A stretch of DNA of 64,000 bases from an uncultured Oscillospiraceae bacterium (GTDB lineage Bacteria; Bacillota; Clostridia; Oscillospirales; Ruminococcaceae), in assembly GCA_910588145.1 (NCBI GenBank), contig CAJUPO010000001.1:62001-126000 (forward strand), written 5' to 3'. The notes below the pieces were generated by a model. It worked only from the letters and a program-made list of their open reading frames with translations. It was not told where the DNA came from and did no database searches. The first letter of the stretch is position 1; each line of letters starts with the position of its first letter. This document shows positions 41,482 to 50,262 of the stretch, in pieces. The position numbers and the translations under genes are program-made.

Positions 41482-43434
41482 TTATTCTTCGCAATTTATG
41501 GCTTCAATGAGCAGCTGTTTAGCTTCTTCCGGGCTTATATCCTTTAATTGGGCAGCCGCCATAGTCTGATGTCCGCCGCCTCCCAGACGTTCCATAATAA
41601 TCTGAACGTTAACATTACCGAGTGAACGTGCGGAAATGTTAACTATGTTTCCGGTTTTGTAGATTACAAAGGAAGCTGATACTCCCTTTATTCCAAGCAA
41701 TTCGTCTGCCGCCTGAGGAGCAGTTATTCTAATATTATCGGAAATATCATTTCCGGCAATTGATACCGCACATTTTCCAATAATGCAGGCTGAGGCAATG
41801 ACAGCAGATTTCTGTCTGAATGCATCAATAGAGCTTGTAAAAAGTTCCTTAACCTTAATAGTATCTGCTCCGTTCTTTCTAAGATAAGCCGCAGCTTCAA
41901 ATGTTCTTACACCGGTTTTCATAATAAAATTCTTAGTATCGAGCATTATTCCGGAAAGAAGAGCCTCTGCATAAATCTGAGGGGTCGAGGGGTCTTTAAA
42001 ATACTGAATTATTTCTGTAACCATTTCTGAGGCTGAAGATGCAAAAGGTTCATGATAAAAAATAACAGCGTCGTCAATAAAGTTTACTGATTTTCGGTGG
42101 TGGTCGATGACAACCTTATAAGCTGCCATATCATAAAGCTCGCTGCATTCAATAAGCTCTTCGTTATGGGTGTCAACAATGATAAGCAAACTGTTGTCAG
42201 TCATTCTCATTATAGCTTCGTCCGGGGAGATAATAAGATCAGGTACAGCACAAGAGATTCTTTTTATAAGTTCTCCGGCAAGATTTTTCTGGAAATCAAC
42301 AACAAAAAAAGCCTCACTGTTATATTGTCTTATAGCTCCTGCAAGACCGATACCAGCGCCTGCTGCGTCAAGATCGGCAAATCTATGACCCATAATAAAA
42401 ACGTTGTCTGTATTATGTATTAGCTCTTGAAGTGCGTTTGAGATAATACGTGATTTTGCCTTGGATTTTTTTTCAACGCCCTTGGCAACACCGCCGTAAA
42501 ATTTGAATCCGCTGTCAGTTTTAACAGCAGCCTGATCTCCGCCCCTGCCTAAAGCCATGTCAAGTGCCTGTCTTGCAAAGCGTTCGCTTTCTTCAAGGGT
42601 TGACGCACCTTGTCCTACGCCGATGGATAGGGTAACTATATTTGACTTTCCGCCGATGCTGATGCTTCTTGCCTTATCCAGTACTGCAAATTTTGATTTT
42701 ATAATATTGTTGAGGTGCTGTTCCTCTAAAACTGCAATAAAGCGGTCGCTGCTAAGTTTTCTTAGAACTCCGGTTGTCTGGGACATAAATTCTTCAAACA
42801 TAGTTTCAATAGCAGCCGCTACCTGAGCTTTTTCACTTTCCTTGAAATTCTGAAGAACATCCTCGTAATTATCTGCTGTTATAAGTATTACAGAAGGTCT
42901 TGTCTGTCTGTATTTTTTATACAGCTCCGCAAACTCTGTTATGTCACTGAATGATATATATATCAGCTTACGGTTATTACGCATTACAATAGTTGAAGCA
43001 GCTTTAAAAGATCTTCCGTTAAATTCTACACTTGTTGCGCCGTCCAGCATCAGGGCTTTAAGGTCTATCTCAAGATAATCGCTTATATCACTTGCAAAAA
43101 TTTCATGATCCTCAAAAAATTGAACATTAAATTCCTTATTGCACCATAAAATTCTGAAGCTTTCATCAATAATAACTGACGGTGTATCATCATAGTATAG
43201 AATCTCATTTTCAGCGGATCCGACTGCGCTGTTAAGCTTAGCAATAAATTTCAGTATGTTTTTATCTGCTAAGATTATCTCTGTGAGCACTATTCCGGCT
43301 AAAACTGCTGCCGGAATAATAGCAAGAAGAAATTTTTTATAATCATATTCATATAACATCAGAGCAGATAAAACGCTTGAAAAAGCAAGAAGTATAATAG
43401 AAGCTATAAAAATTAACGAAAATTTTTTCTTCAA
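41482..43434 (-). CDS. gdpP: c-di-AMP phosphodiesterase GdpP
   Basis: 650 residues. Two N-terminal transmembrane helices (about 8-28, 36-54), a PAS domain (about 75-170) with FRILWCNKEF, a degenerate GGDEF domain (about 172-300; no GGDEF motif), and the DHH/DHHA1 phosphodiesterase (about 335-650). The latter has FIMGHRFADLDAAGAGIG, VDTHN, VVIDHHRKS and the terminal GGGGHQTMAAAQ. It hydrolyses c-di-AMP to pApA. TTG start with GGAGG 9 bases upstream. It lies 31 bases after rnjA. Confidence 0.95.
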   Translation of the reverse strand: MKKKFSLIFIASIILLAFSSVLSALMLYEYDYKKFLLAIIPAAVLAGIVLTEIILADKNILKFIAKLNSAVGSAENEILYYDDTPSVIIDESFRILWCNKEFNVQFFEDHEIFASDISDYLEIDLKALMLDGATSVEFNGRSFKAASTIVMRNNRKLIYISFSDITEFAELYKKYRQTRPSVILITADNYEDVLQNFKESEKAQVAAAIETMFEEFMSQTTGVLRKLSSDRFIAVLEEQHLNNIIKSKFAVLDKARSISIGGKSNIVTLSIGVGQGASTLEESERFARQALDMALGRGGDQAAVKTDSGFKFYGGVAKGVEKKSKAKSRIISNALQELIHNTDNVFIMGHRFADLDAAGAGIGLAGAIRQYNSEAFFVVDFQKNLAGELIKRISCAVPDLIISPDEAIMRMTDNSLLIIVDTHNEELIECSELYDMAAYKVVIDHHRKSVNFIDDAVIFYHEPFASSASEMVTEIIQYFKDPSTPQIYAEALLSGIMLDTKNFIMKTGVRTFEAAAYLRKNGADTIKVKELFTSSIDAFRQKSAVIASACIIGKCAVSIAGNDISDNIRITAPQAADELLGIKGVSASFVIYKTGNIVNISARSLGNVNVQIIMERLGGGGHQTMAAAQLKDISPEEAKQLLIEAINCEE

Positions 43435-43465
43435 CGGGTTTCACCTCCAGATGACAGCCGTTTTA

Positions 43466-45271
43466 TCAGATTTCCATTATAATAGGGAGAATCATAGGAC
43501 TGCGCTTGGTTTTTTCATAGATATAGTCCGAAAGTGCGTCACGCATACGGGCTTTTATAGAATTCCATTCTCTGAAGTCATGCATTGAGCATGAAGCAAG
43601 AGTTGAAGCCAGAAGATTTTTTGCGTTATCAATGAGTTCTTCTGATTCTCTTACGTAAACAAAGCCTCTTGAAATAATATCAGGTCCTGATACAACTGTA
43701 TTTGACGCCTTTTCAATTCCGACAACGACAATGATAAGACCGTCCTTGGCAAGGTGTTTTCTGTCCCTGAGGACAATTGAGCCAACGTCGCCCACGCCCA
43801 GACCGTCAACAAGTACTTTTCCTGCGGGAACCTGAGAAACAACATTTATCTTTGTTCCGTCGGTTTCAATTACATTTCCTATTTCGCCGATAATAATATT
43901 TTCTGACGGCATTCCTATTTCTCTTGCAAGTTCTGCGTGTTTTTTAAGATGCTTGTATTCACCGTGTACCGGAATAAAGAATTTAGGTTTGGTAAGTGCG
44001 TGTATCAGTTTTAGTTCTTCCTGGCAGGCATGACCTGATACGTGTACTTCATACATAGCCTCATAAACTACCTCGGCGCCGGACTTCATAAGTTCGTTTA
44101 CGACTCTGGTAACAAATTTTTCGTTTCCGGGAATAGGAGTTGCAGAAATGATAATAAAATCCTGAGGTGTAATGTTTACCTTTTTGTGGTCATTCATAGC
44201 CATTCTGGTAAGAGCGGACATAGGCTCTCCCTGGCTGCCGGTTGTAATCAAAACTATCTGCTCGTTTGTATACCGATTCATTGTATCAATATCAATAAGC
44301 AGTCCTTCCGGCACTGAAAGGTAACCGTATTCTATTGCAGTAGAAATAACATTAACCATGCTTCTGCCGAAAACGGCTACTTTTCTTCCGTATCTTTGAG
44401 CGCAGTTTACTATCTGCTGTATTCTGTGGATATTAGAGGAAAATGTTGCGATAATAATTCTTTTTCCCTCCGCCTGATTAAAAAGTCTTTCAAAGGATTC
44501 ACCGACTTTTCTTTCTGACTGAGTATAACCGCTTCGTTCTGCATTGGTGGAGTCTGCCATAAGAGCAAGTACGCCCTTGCTTCCGAGTTCACCGAATCTT
44601 GCGAGGTCGATGATTTCACCGTTAATAGGGCTGAAATCTACCTTAAAGTCGCCTGTATGCACGATAATTCCGGCAGGCGTATGAATAGCCATGCCTACTG
44701 CGTCTGGAATTGAATGGTTTACTCTTATAAATTCTACTGCCATGCAGCCCATTTTTACTGTTTTCTTGTGGGCTACGACGTTCAGGCTGGCTTTTCCGAG
44801 GAGACCGTGTTCTTTAAGTTTGCCTTCAACAAGACCCAGTGTAAGCTTTGTTCCGTAAATGGGGGTATTTAACTTTTTTAAAAGATATGCAAGACCGCCG
44901 ATATGATCTTCATGTCCGTGAGTCAGAACAACTCCCCGGAGCTTATCCTTATTCTTTTCAATATAGCTGAAATCCGGGATTACAATATCAACACCCGGCA
45001 TTTCAGTATCAGGGAATGCAAGACCGCAGTCGATAATAAACATATCATTTGAACATTCTATTACGGTCATGTTTTTTCCTATTTCATTCAAACCGCCCAG
45101 AGGGATGATTCTTACAGGAGTTCTTCTCTGTTCTCTTTTGGGTCTCTGGAAAACTGAGGATTTGCTTTGTCCCTCAGTACCCGGTGCTTTTCTTGAATAG
45201 TTTGGCTCATATCTTCGTCTCGCCGGAGGTCTCTTTGATTCTTGTGAATTTTTTAACGTATTATTTTCCAC
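43466..45271 (-). CDS. rnjA: Ribonuclease J
   Basis: 601 residues. A basic, disordered N-terminal extension (1-50, Arg/Lys/Pro rich) precedes the metallo-beta-lactamase/beta-CASP core. Zn ligands are in LTHGHEDHIGG (His118, His120, Asp122, His123), VNHSIPDAVG and HTGDFKVD; beta-CASP motifs include ATFSSNIHRIQQ, TTGSQGEPMSALTRMA and VHVSGHACQEEL. It is a 5'-3' exo- and endonuclease for mRNA decay. GTG start with AAGGA. First gene of the rnjA-gdpP-rplI-dnaB-tilS unit. The 330-base leader is described separately. Confidence 0.96.
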   Translation of the reverse strand: MENNTLKNSQESKRPPARRRYEPNYSRKAPGTEGQSKSSVFQRPKREQRRTPVRIIPLGGLNEIGKNMTVIECSNDMFIIDCGLAFPDTEMPGVDIVIPDFSYIEKNKDKLRGVVLTHGHEDHIGGLAYLLKKLNTPIYGTKLTLGLVEGKLKEHGLLGKASLNVVAHKKTVKMGCMAVEFIRVNHSIPDAVGMAIHTPAGIIVHTGDFKVDFSPINGEIIDLARFGELGSKGVLALMADSTNAERSGYTQSERKVGESFERLFNQAEGKRIIIATFSSNIHRIQQIVNCAQRYGRKVAVFGRSMVNVISTAIEYGYLSVPEGLLIDIDTMNRYTNEQIVLITTGSQGEPMSALTRMAMNDHKKVNITPQDFIIISATPIPGNEKFVTRVVNELMKSGAEVVYEAMYEVHVSGHACQEELKLIHALTKPKFFIPVHGEYKHLKKHAELAREIGMPSENIIIGEIGNVIETDGTKINVVSQVPAGKVLVDGLGVGDVGSIVLRDRKHLAKDGLIIVVVGIEKASNTVVSGPDIISRGFVYVRESEELIDNAKNLLASTLASCSMHDFREWNSIKARMRDALSDYIYEKTKRSPMILPIIMEI

Positions 45272-45369
45272 GCTTTTTCCTTACCTTTCTTTTCCGGGAA
45301 GATTACTGTAATGATTATTATTTTTTGATTAATGATCACAAATTATAAGAACGTTTTAAATAAAATAAT

Positions 45370-45404
45370 ATGAAGCATTACAATAAATTAAAAAATGAAG
45401 CATT
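45370..45404. repeat. Direct 10-bp repeat in the rnjA leader
   Basis: ATGAAGCATT at 45370-45379 and again at 45395-45404 (minus strand AATGCTTCAT twice, 25 bases apart). Role unknown. Confidence 0.5.
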
Positions 45405-45449
45405 TTTATAAAATAACAAACAAGAAAGTCTTAACCCGGTCTATATGTA

Positions 45450-45599
45450 TTAAAATTAGAACAAGGTCTGCATATACAGCAGATATGCTTGTCTTTATTA
45501 CAGGCGGAGAAGTCATTCTACGCTCATAAAAACATAGCGGAACAGTCCGCCGGAGCTTTAAACATTCCGGCAGAAAACGATTCAGTAATATAAATATAC
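45450..45599 (-). ncRNA. Structured leader or small RNA upstream of rnjA
   Basis: Minus-strand RNA from the promoter at 45606-45634 would fold three successive hairpins. The first pairs GCCGGA with TCCGGC. The second is large: outer GGCGGA with TCCGCC, inner CGCT with AGCG. The third pairs ACAAG...CTGC with GCAG...CTTGT and is followed by TCTAATTTT. No open frame of note. It matches no riboswitch or 6S RNA pattern that I can recognise. It may be an rnjA leader or a separate small RNA ending near 45455. Confidence 0.6.
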
Positions 45600-45605
45600 A
45601 CTTTA

Positions 45606-45634
45606 ATTATACGATTTTATGAAATAAATGTCAA
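45606..45634 (-). promoter_or_regulatory. Sigma-A promoter upstream of rnjA
   Basis: On the minus strand perfect TTGACA (45634-45629), 17-base spacer, TATAAT (45611-45606). It lies about 330 bases before the rnjA start codon. Confidence 0.9.
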
Positions 45635-45654
45635 GCAATTTTTCATTTATAGTT

Positions 45655-45691
45655 AAATAAAAGGATAAACGGCAGTATTTACACTGCCGTA
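45655..45691 (-). terminator. Intrinsic terminator of the pseudo-phosphohexomutase gene
   Basis: On the minus strand ACGGCAGT-GTAAAT-ACTGCCGT followed by TTATCCTTTTATTT. Confidence 0.8.
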
Positions 45692-45699
45692 TCAGTCAT

Positions 45700-46788
45700 T
45701 CAAGCCTGAAATTTTCTAAGCTTTTCCTCAATTTTTCCGCAGATTTCTTCAGCAGTTTCCATAGAAAAGCTTTCCACATTAAGCCATAATCCGTTGCCTG
45801 AATCTGACGGCCGCATAAGAACACGTCCGTTTTTTTCAGAAAATGAAGTGCCGTCGGGTGTTGAAGTTCCGCGTTGGCTGTTTAAAAATCCGTCGATTTT
45901 TTTGCAGTCAACAGAAATATACTTTTTAAGGCAGTGTGATTCTGGAATAATATCACGCATATTTTTCAGCGGCATTTTCTTTTCTGTCAGAATTCTTACA
46001 GCATTAAGCGCAAGAAACATTCCATCAGATGTAAATCTCTGTGATACGGCGGTGTTGCGGGCTTCTTTATCGGATACGCCGTCGCCTGATGAGAAATATC
46101 TGTGTACTTTTTTTCCATATTCTGAAGCAATTTTATCTGCTGAGAATGAAAAATCATATGGAAGAGCCACATCACGTCCCTGTTCAAAATGCTCCAGACA
46201 GCAGAGCAGTATAAGCTGGCTGTATGAAATAAATCCGCTTTTGTCTGAATAAAGGGACGCTTTTGTGCCGTCGGGACTAAGCTGTATTATGATTTCGTCC
46301 TGGGATTTTTCTGAGCCGAAGGATTCAGAAAACCCCGATGATGAGCTGACTGTAATTTTAAATGGTGATTTTTCAGGAAGTATTTTTTTAAGATCGTTCA
46401 AATAGATATTTTTAAGAACACTTCCGTCTGTTATAAAGCCTTCGGCAGCATGAATCGTATCTGTACTTTCGCATAAAAGTTCCTGAGTTTTATTTGTAAG
46501 AGGCAATCCTCCTTTTTCTTCAGTATCAATTTTAAGAAAAGAGCTGTCCTGAATATAAACGCATAATGCGTCTTCATAAAGACTTGACGCCATAAAAAGT
46601 TCCGGCTTTATGCTCCTTCCCATAAGTATAACATTTGCTCCGCCTTTGAGCAGTCCGGCACATAGTGCAGATTCAGCTGAAAGCTTTTCAGAGCTTCTTC
46701 CGACGATAATATTTTTTGAAGCTTTGGATAGTGATATACCGTATGACAATACCTCCGGCAGTGAGTTAAAGGTAACAGATGAATTCAT
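45700..46788 (-). CDS. Phosphohexomutase-like protein lacking catalytic motifs
   Basis: 362 residues from ATG 46788 (AAAGGAG upstream). It follows the alpha-D-phosphohexomutase (PMM/PGM/GlmM) plan: an opening strand IIVGRSSEKLSAESAL in place of GRDxR, a C-terminal RPSDSGNGLWLNVESFS that matches the phosphate-binding RPSGTEPKLRVYVE, and a final helix. The active-site Ser loop TASHNP is replaced by YIQDSSF (about 77-83), and the metal loop DGDxDR by SPDGTKASLY (about 171-180). At 362 residues it is also about 90 shorter than a GlmM. Probably a pseudoenzyme with a binding or regulatory role. It is co-transcribed after the AGCS symporter. Confidence 0.7.
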   Translation of the reverse strand: MNSSVTFNSLPEVLSYGISLSKASKNIIVGRSSEKLSAESALCAGLLKGGANVILMGRSIKPELFMASSLYEDALCVYIQDSSFLKIDTEEKGGLPLTNKTQELLCESTDTIHAAEGFITDGSVLKNIYLNDLKKILPEKSPFKITVSSSSGFSESFGSEKSQDEIIIQLSPDGTKASLYSDKSGFISYSQLILLCCLEHFEQGRDVALPYDFSFSADKIASEYGKKVHRYFSSGDGVSDKEARNTAVSQRFTSDGMFLALNAVRILTEKKMPLKNMRDIIPESHCLKKYISVDCKKIDGFLNSQRGTSTPDGTSFSEKNGRVLMRPSDSGNGLWLNVESFSMETAEEICGKIEEKLRKFQA

Positions 46789-46847
46789 TTTTGTTCTCCT
46801 TTCTGGACAATGTTTTATAAGAAAAATATTGTCCGTCAAAAGAGAAT

Positions 46848-48155
46848 TTATTCGATCTTGATTTTTTTTCTTAAAATAATAAGTCCCGATAAATTAGGAA
46901 TCGCCATAAGTCCGTTAAATATGTCAGAAACCGCCCATACGGCTTCAAGCTTTGAAACTGAACCTACTACTATAAATACTGTAAAAATGAATTTGTAAAA
47001 GCCAATTCCGGTTTCGCCGAAAAGGTATCTAACTGAGCATTCTCCGCAGTGAAACCAACCGATTATTGTAGCAAATGCAAACAGCACTATCGATGCGGTA
47101 ATAAAATACGGAGCCGCATTCCCGAAACAGCTTTTGAAAGCTTCTGTAACAAGAGGAGCGCCGTCTTTGCCGCAGTCCATAACTCCGCTTGAAAGTATTG
47201 CAACGGCAGTTACTGTACAGCAGAGTATCGTATCAATGAACACCTCTGTTATTGCCCACATTCCTAACTGCTTAGGGTCTTTGCCGTCCGCAGACGAATG
47301 AAGAAGTGCACAGCTTCCGAGTCCTGCTTCATTGGAAAAAACTCCGCGCCTTAAACCCGTGTTTATGCTTCTGCTGATTAAAGCGCCGCTTATTCCTCCG
47401 CCGACAGGAGCAATTCCAAAAGCTCCCTTAAAAATATCTCCGAATACTTCTGGCAGACTGCGATAATTAATTGCAGTAATAATCAGTGCGGCAGATATAT
47501 ATAATAATGTCAGTACAGGTATTATTGCCTGTGATGCTGTGCCTATACGTTTTATTCCTCCCGAAACAACTGCCGCTGTTGCAATTGCTCCTATAATTCC
47601 TATAGGCAGGGGATTTATACCAAAGGAATCGTTTAAAACAGACGATATTGAATTTATTTGGGTCATATTGCCCATGCCAAGTGACGCAAGACAGCAGAAT
47701 GCTGCAAAGCATATTGCTGGAATACGTCTTCCCGTACCATGTTCAAGATACGCCATTGGTCCGCCGTACCATACGCCGTTTTTCTTTTTTCTGTAAATTG
47801 TGCCAAGATAATTTTCAGCGTATACAAGGGACATTCCGAGTATTGCGGAGATCCACATCCAGAAAATTGCTCCGGGTCCGCCAATGGTAAGCGCTGTTGC
47901 CACTCCGACTATATTGCCGGTTCCCATTGCGGCCGCAAGGGCAGTGGAAACTGCCTTAAACTGAGAAATACTGTCTTTATCCTTTGATTCTGTTGGTGAT
48001 TTGCTCCTGAAAAGTGTAAAAAAAGTATTTTTTAGAATATACCCGAATTTTTTTATCTGAAAAAATTTTATTCTGATACTGATCAGGAGTCCTGTCCCCA
48101 GAAGAAGAATCAAAAGCGGAGCGCCCCAGACTATGCTGTTTAGTTTATAAATCAT
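46848..48155 (-). CDS. Sodium:alanine/glycine symporter (AGCS family)
   Basis: 435 residues, about 10-11 transmembrane helices. Family motifs: FKAVSTALAAAMGTGNIVGVATALTIGGPGAIFWMW in pieces, the GGPMAYLE loop, and FSNEAGLGSCALLHSSAD. It imports alanine or glycine with Na+. Its ATG follows an AAAGGGGG stretch. Confidence 0.93.
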   Translation of the reverse strand: MIYKLNSIVWGAPLLILLLGTGLLISIRIKFFQIKKFGYILKNTFFTLFRSKSPTESKDKDSISQFKAVSTALAAAMGTGNIVGVATALTIGGPGAIFWMWISAILGMSLVYAENYLGTIYRKKKNGVWYGGPMAYLEHGTGRRIPAICFAAFCCLASLGMGNMTQINSISSVLNDSFGINPLPIGIIGAIATAAVVSGGIKRIGTASQAIIPVLTLLYISAALIITAINYRSLPEVFGDIFKGAFGIAPVGGGISGALISRSINTGLRRGVFSNEAGLGSCALLHSSADGKDPKQLGMWAITEVFIDTILCCTVTAVAILSSGVMDCGKDGAPLVTEAFKSCFGNAAPYFITASIVLFAFATIIGWFHCGECSVRYLFGETGIGFYKFIFTVFIVVGSVSKLEAVWAVSDIFNGLMAIPNLSGLIILRKKIKIE

Positions 48156-48170
48156 TTTTTCCCCCTTTAG

Positions 48171-48200
48171 TTGAATTTGATGTATAAATTATGTTATAAT
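48171..48200 (+). promoter_or_regulatory. Promoter of the PH-domain gene pair
   Basis: TTGAAT at 48171-48176, 18-base spacer, TATAAT at 48195-48200. Confidence 0.65.
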
Positions 48201-48243
48201 AAAAAATATATGAAATACTTATTAAATTATGAAAGGAACCGGT

Positions 48244-48702
48244 ATGAAGATATACACTGCTGATAAGAATTGTCTGAATATACTGAGGGTTTCTGTACTT
48301 GTACTTACGTTCGTACTGATTGTTTTGTGCGGAGAAGTTTTATCTTTTATTCCAATAATTATGATTGTGCTTAGTGTTATATTCGCTGTTGTTGGTTTTT
48401 TTACCGCTATTGTTTATCTGCCGGTTTATTTCAGAAAGCTGAGCTACACCATTACTGATAATAAAATCATAAAAAAAAGCGGCTTTTTCTTTTATAAAAC
48501 CCAGATGATGCAGATTAAAACAATTCAGTTTTCCACTACTGTCAGTACGCCTTTTTCAAAAATAACAGGACTGAATTTTATTTTTCTATATGCTTATGGC
48601 GGCATGATGACAGTTCTGTTTCTTGACCGGCATGATTTTGATGAGATAGACAGACGCCTAAAGTCTGTTTATGCCGGAAAGGAGGATAAAAGTGTATCAT
48701 GA
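48244..48702 (+). CDS. bPH2-domain membrane protein (YdbS-like)
   Basis: 152 residues. Two transmembrane helices (about 13-60) are followed by one bacterial PH domain (bPH2): LSYTITDNKIIKKSGFFFYKTQMMQIKTIQFS. The AAAGGA site at 48231-48236 decides ATG 48244 over the ATG at 48229. In Bacillus, the YdbS/YdbT pair is linked to resistance against antimicrobial peptides. Overlaps the next gene by 11 bases. Confidence 0.85.
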   Translation: MKIYTADKNCLNILRVSVLVLTFVLIVLCGEVLSFIPIIMIVLSVIFAVVGFFTAIVYLPVYFRKLSYTITDNKIIKKSGFFFYKTQMMQIKTIQFSTTVSTPFSKITGLNFIFLYAYGGMMTVLFLDRHDFDEIDRRLKSVYAGKEDKSVS

Positions 48703-50146
48703 GCACCCTCTTAGGATTATCAGGTATGCGTCTAAAAATATTTGGCTCTTGATTTTTCCTCTTTTAAGAGGTATAAGATCCATAAGGCTTGATTTTGACG
48801 CTTTATATGTGTGGCTGAAAGGCGCATGGTTTGATCTTCTAATTATAATTGCAATTATCGGATTCGGTTATATTAAATGGTACTTCACTGAATTTGAGGT
48901 CACAAGCAGTGAAATAATACGCAGAAGCGGAATCATTATTAAACATAGAGTTTCAATTCCATTTAAAAATATATCTGCTGTAACGGCTGAGCATAGCTTT
49001 TATCTAAGACCCTTTTATGCTGTAAGGCTTAATCTTGATACACGGGCTGGAGCATTTTTAAAATCCGATATGTCTTTGCTGGTAAGACGAAGTGATTTAA
49101 GGTGGATAAGCAAGGCAATACCCCAGTCAGAACATCATTCAGGAAAAAAATCACTGGTGATACATCCAAAGTGGTTTGCAATTGTATTTTTTTCTCTTGT
49201 TTTTTCAAGCAGTCTTTCCGGAGTAGTTTATCTTGCCGCTCTGTTATTTCAGTCGGGAAGGTTTGCCCATGAGATTATTGAACAGGAAATGGGGGACATG
49301 ATTAAATTTGCAAACACTGTTTCAGCAAAGTTTACATTAAGTATCCCTCCGGCGGCTGTTTTGCTGGGAATACTTATTATCGTTGCATGGCTCTTTTCTT
49401 TTATTTCTAATATGTTCCGTTATGCGGGATTCAAAATGAAAAAAGAATCGGGAACGCTTAAAGTAAGAATGGGCGTGGGTACAGTCAGACAGTATCACAT
49501 TGTTCCGCCTAAAATAAATTATGTTGATCTTAGACAGAATCTTGTAATGAAACTATTTAAGACATCGTCTGTCAATATAAGCTGTTCCGGATACGGAAAT
49601 GAAAAAAATGAGCTGCCTGTTTTACTGCCTATTCTTAACAGAAGACAGGCGAACAGAGCGCTTGATCTTATCGGATTCAGAAAGTATGTTGTAAGAAGAA
49701 AAGCGAGGGTCAGCAGGCAAGCAGTTATTTCATATCTGGGGCTTCCGTCATTAGCAGCTTTTCTGATTCCTGTTGTATCTGATATTATTGTTTATTTTTA
49801 TCCTACTCTAAAGGATCTGTTTTATTTTATCAAGTTCATGGGTGAAATACCTGTAATTTGGATGTTTGTTGTTAAAACCATTGCCTTGATGACCTCAGGA
49901 GTTACAATTGAAGACGACTTTTGCTGTTTAAGATATTCAAGGTTCTATGCTTTTCATACAATTCTTGCGGATAACGATAAGCTTGTTAAAATACAGATTG
50001 TACAGGATCCCATTGGGGAAAGAATTGGAAGATGCCGTATGGATTTTTATTTCAGTTCTGAATCTTCAAAAAGCAAAAAGCTTAAAGGCGTTAAAATTGA
50101 GGACGCTTTGAAAATTATAGAACATTTTGGATTTTCATATAAATAA
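48692..50146 (+). CDS. Multi-bPH2-domain membrane protein (YdbT-like)
   Basis: 484 residues from GTG 48692; GAAAGGAGG ends 6 bases upstream, which favours it over the ATG at 48671. Three bPH2 modules alternate with transmembrane segments: FEVTSSEIIRRSGIIIKHRVSIPFKNISAV (about 67-96), KKESGTLKVRMGVGTVRQYHIVPPKI (about 250-280) and a third near 405-470 with HTILADNDKLVKIQIVQDP. This is the YdbT architecture. The substrate is unknown. Confidence 0.85.
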   Translation: MYHEHPLRIIRYASKNIWLLIFPLLRGIRSIRLDFDALYVWLKGAWFDLLIIIAIIGFGYIKWYFTEFEVTSSEIIRRSGIIIKHRVSIPFKNISAVTAEHSFYLRPFYAVRLNLDTRAGAFLKSDMSLLVRRSDLRWISKAIPQSEHHSGKKSLVIHPKWFAIVFFSLVFSSSLSGVVYLAALLFQSGRFAHEIIEQEMGDMIKFANTVSAKFTLSIPPAAVLLGILIIVAWLFSFISNMFRYAGFKMKKESGTLKVRMGVGTVRQYHIVPPKINYVDLRQNLVMKLFKTSSVNISCSGYGNEKNELPVLLPILNRRQANRALDLIGFRKYVVRRKARVSRQAVISYLGLPSLAAFLIPVVSDIIVYFYPTLKDLFYFIKFMGEIPVIWMFVVKTIALMTSGVTIEDDFCCLRYSRFYAFHTILADNDKLVKIQIVQDPIGERIGRCRMDFYFSSESSKSKKLKGVKIEDALKIIEHFGFSYK

Positions 50147-50177
50147 GCCGGACGATTAATTCATCCGGCTTTGTTTT
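50146..50177 (+). terminator. Intrinsic terminator after the PH-domain pair
   Basis: AAGCCGGA-C-GA / TC-A-TCCGGCTT with 5-base loop, then TTTGTTTT. Confidence 0.85.
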
Positions 50178-50215
50178 ATTCATGTACATTTGAATAAATC
50201 AATAGAATAAATAAA

Positions 50216-50249
50216 AAGGCTATACCAAATAATTTCAGTATAGCCTTAA
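50216..50249 (-). terminator. Intrinsic terminator of gdhA
   Basis: On the minus strand AAGGCTATAC (12-base loop) GTATAGCCTT followed by TTTATTTATT. Confidence 0.85.
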
Positions 50250-50262
50250 TGTTATATATTAA

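Noticed and set aside
45272..45605. 6S RNA, T-box or known riboswitch upstream of rnjA
   Set aside because: No T-box sequence, no 6S-type single closed rod with central bubble, and no known aptamer consensus could be recognised; kept as unclassified.
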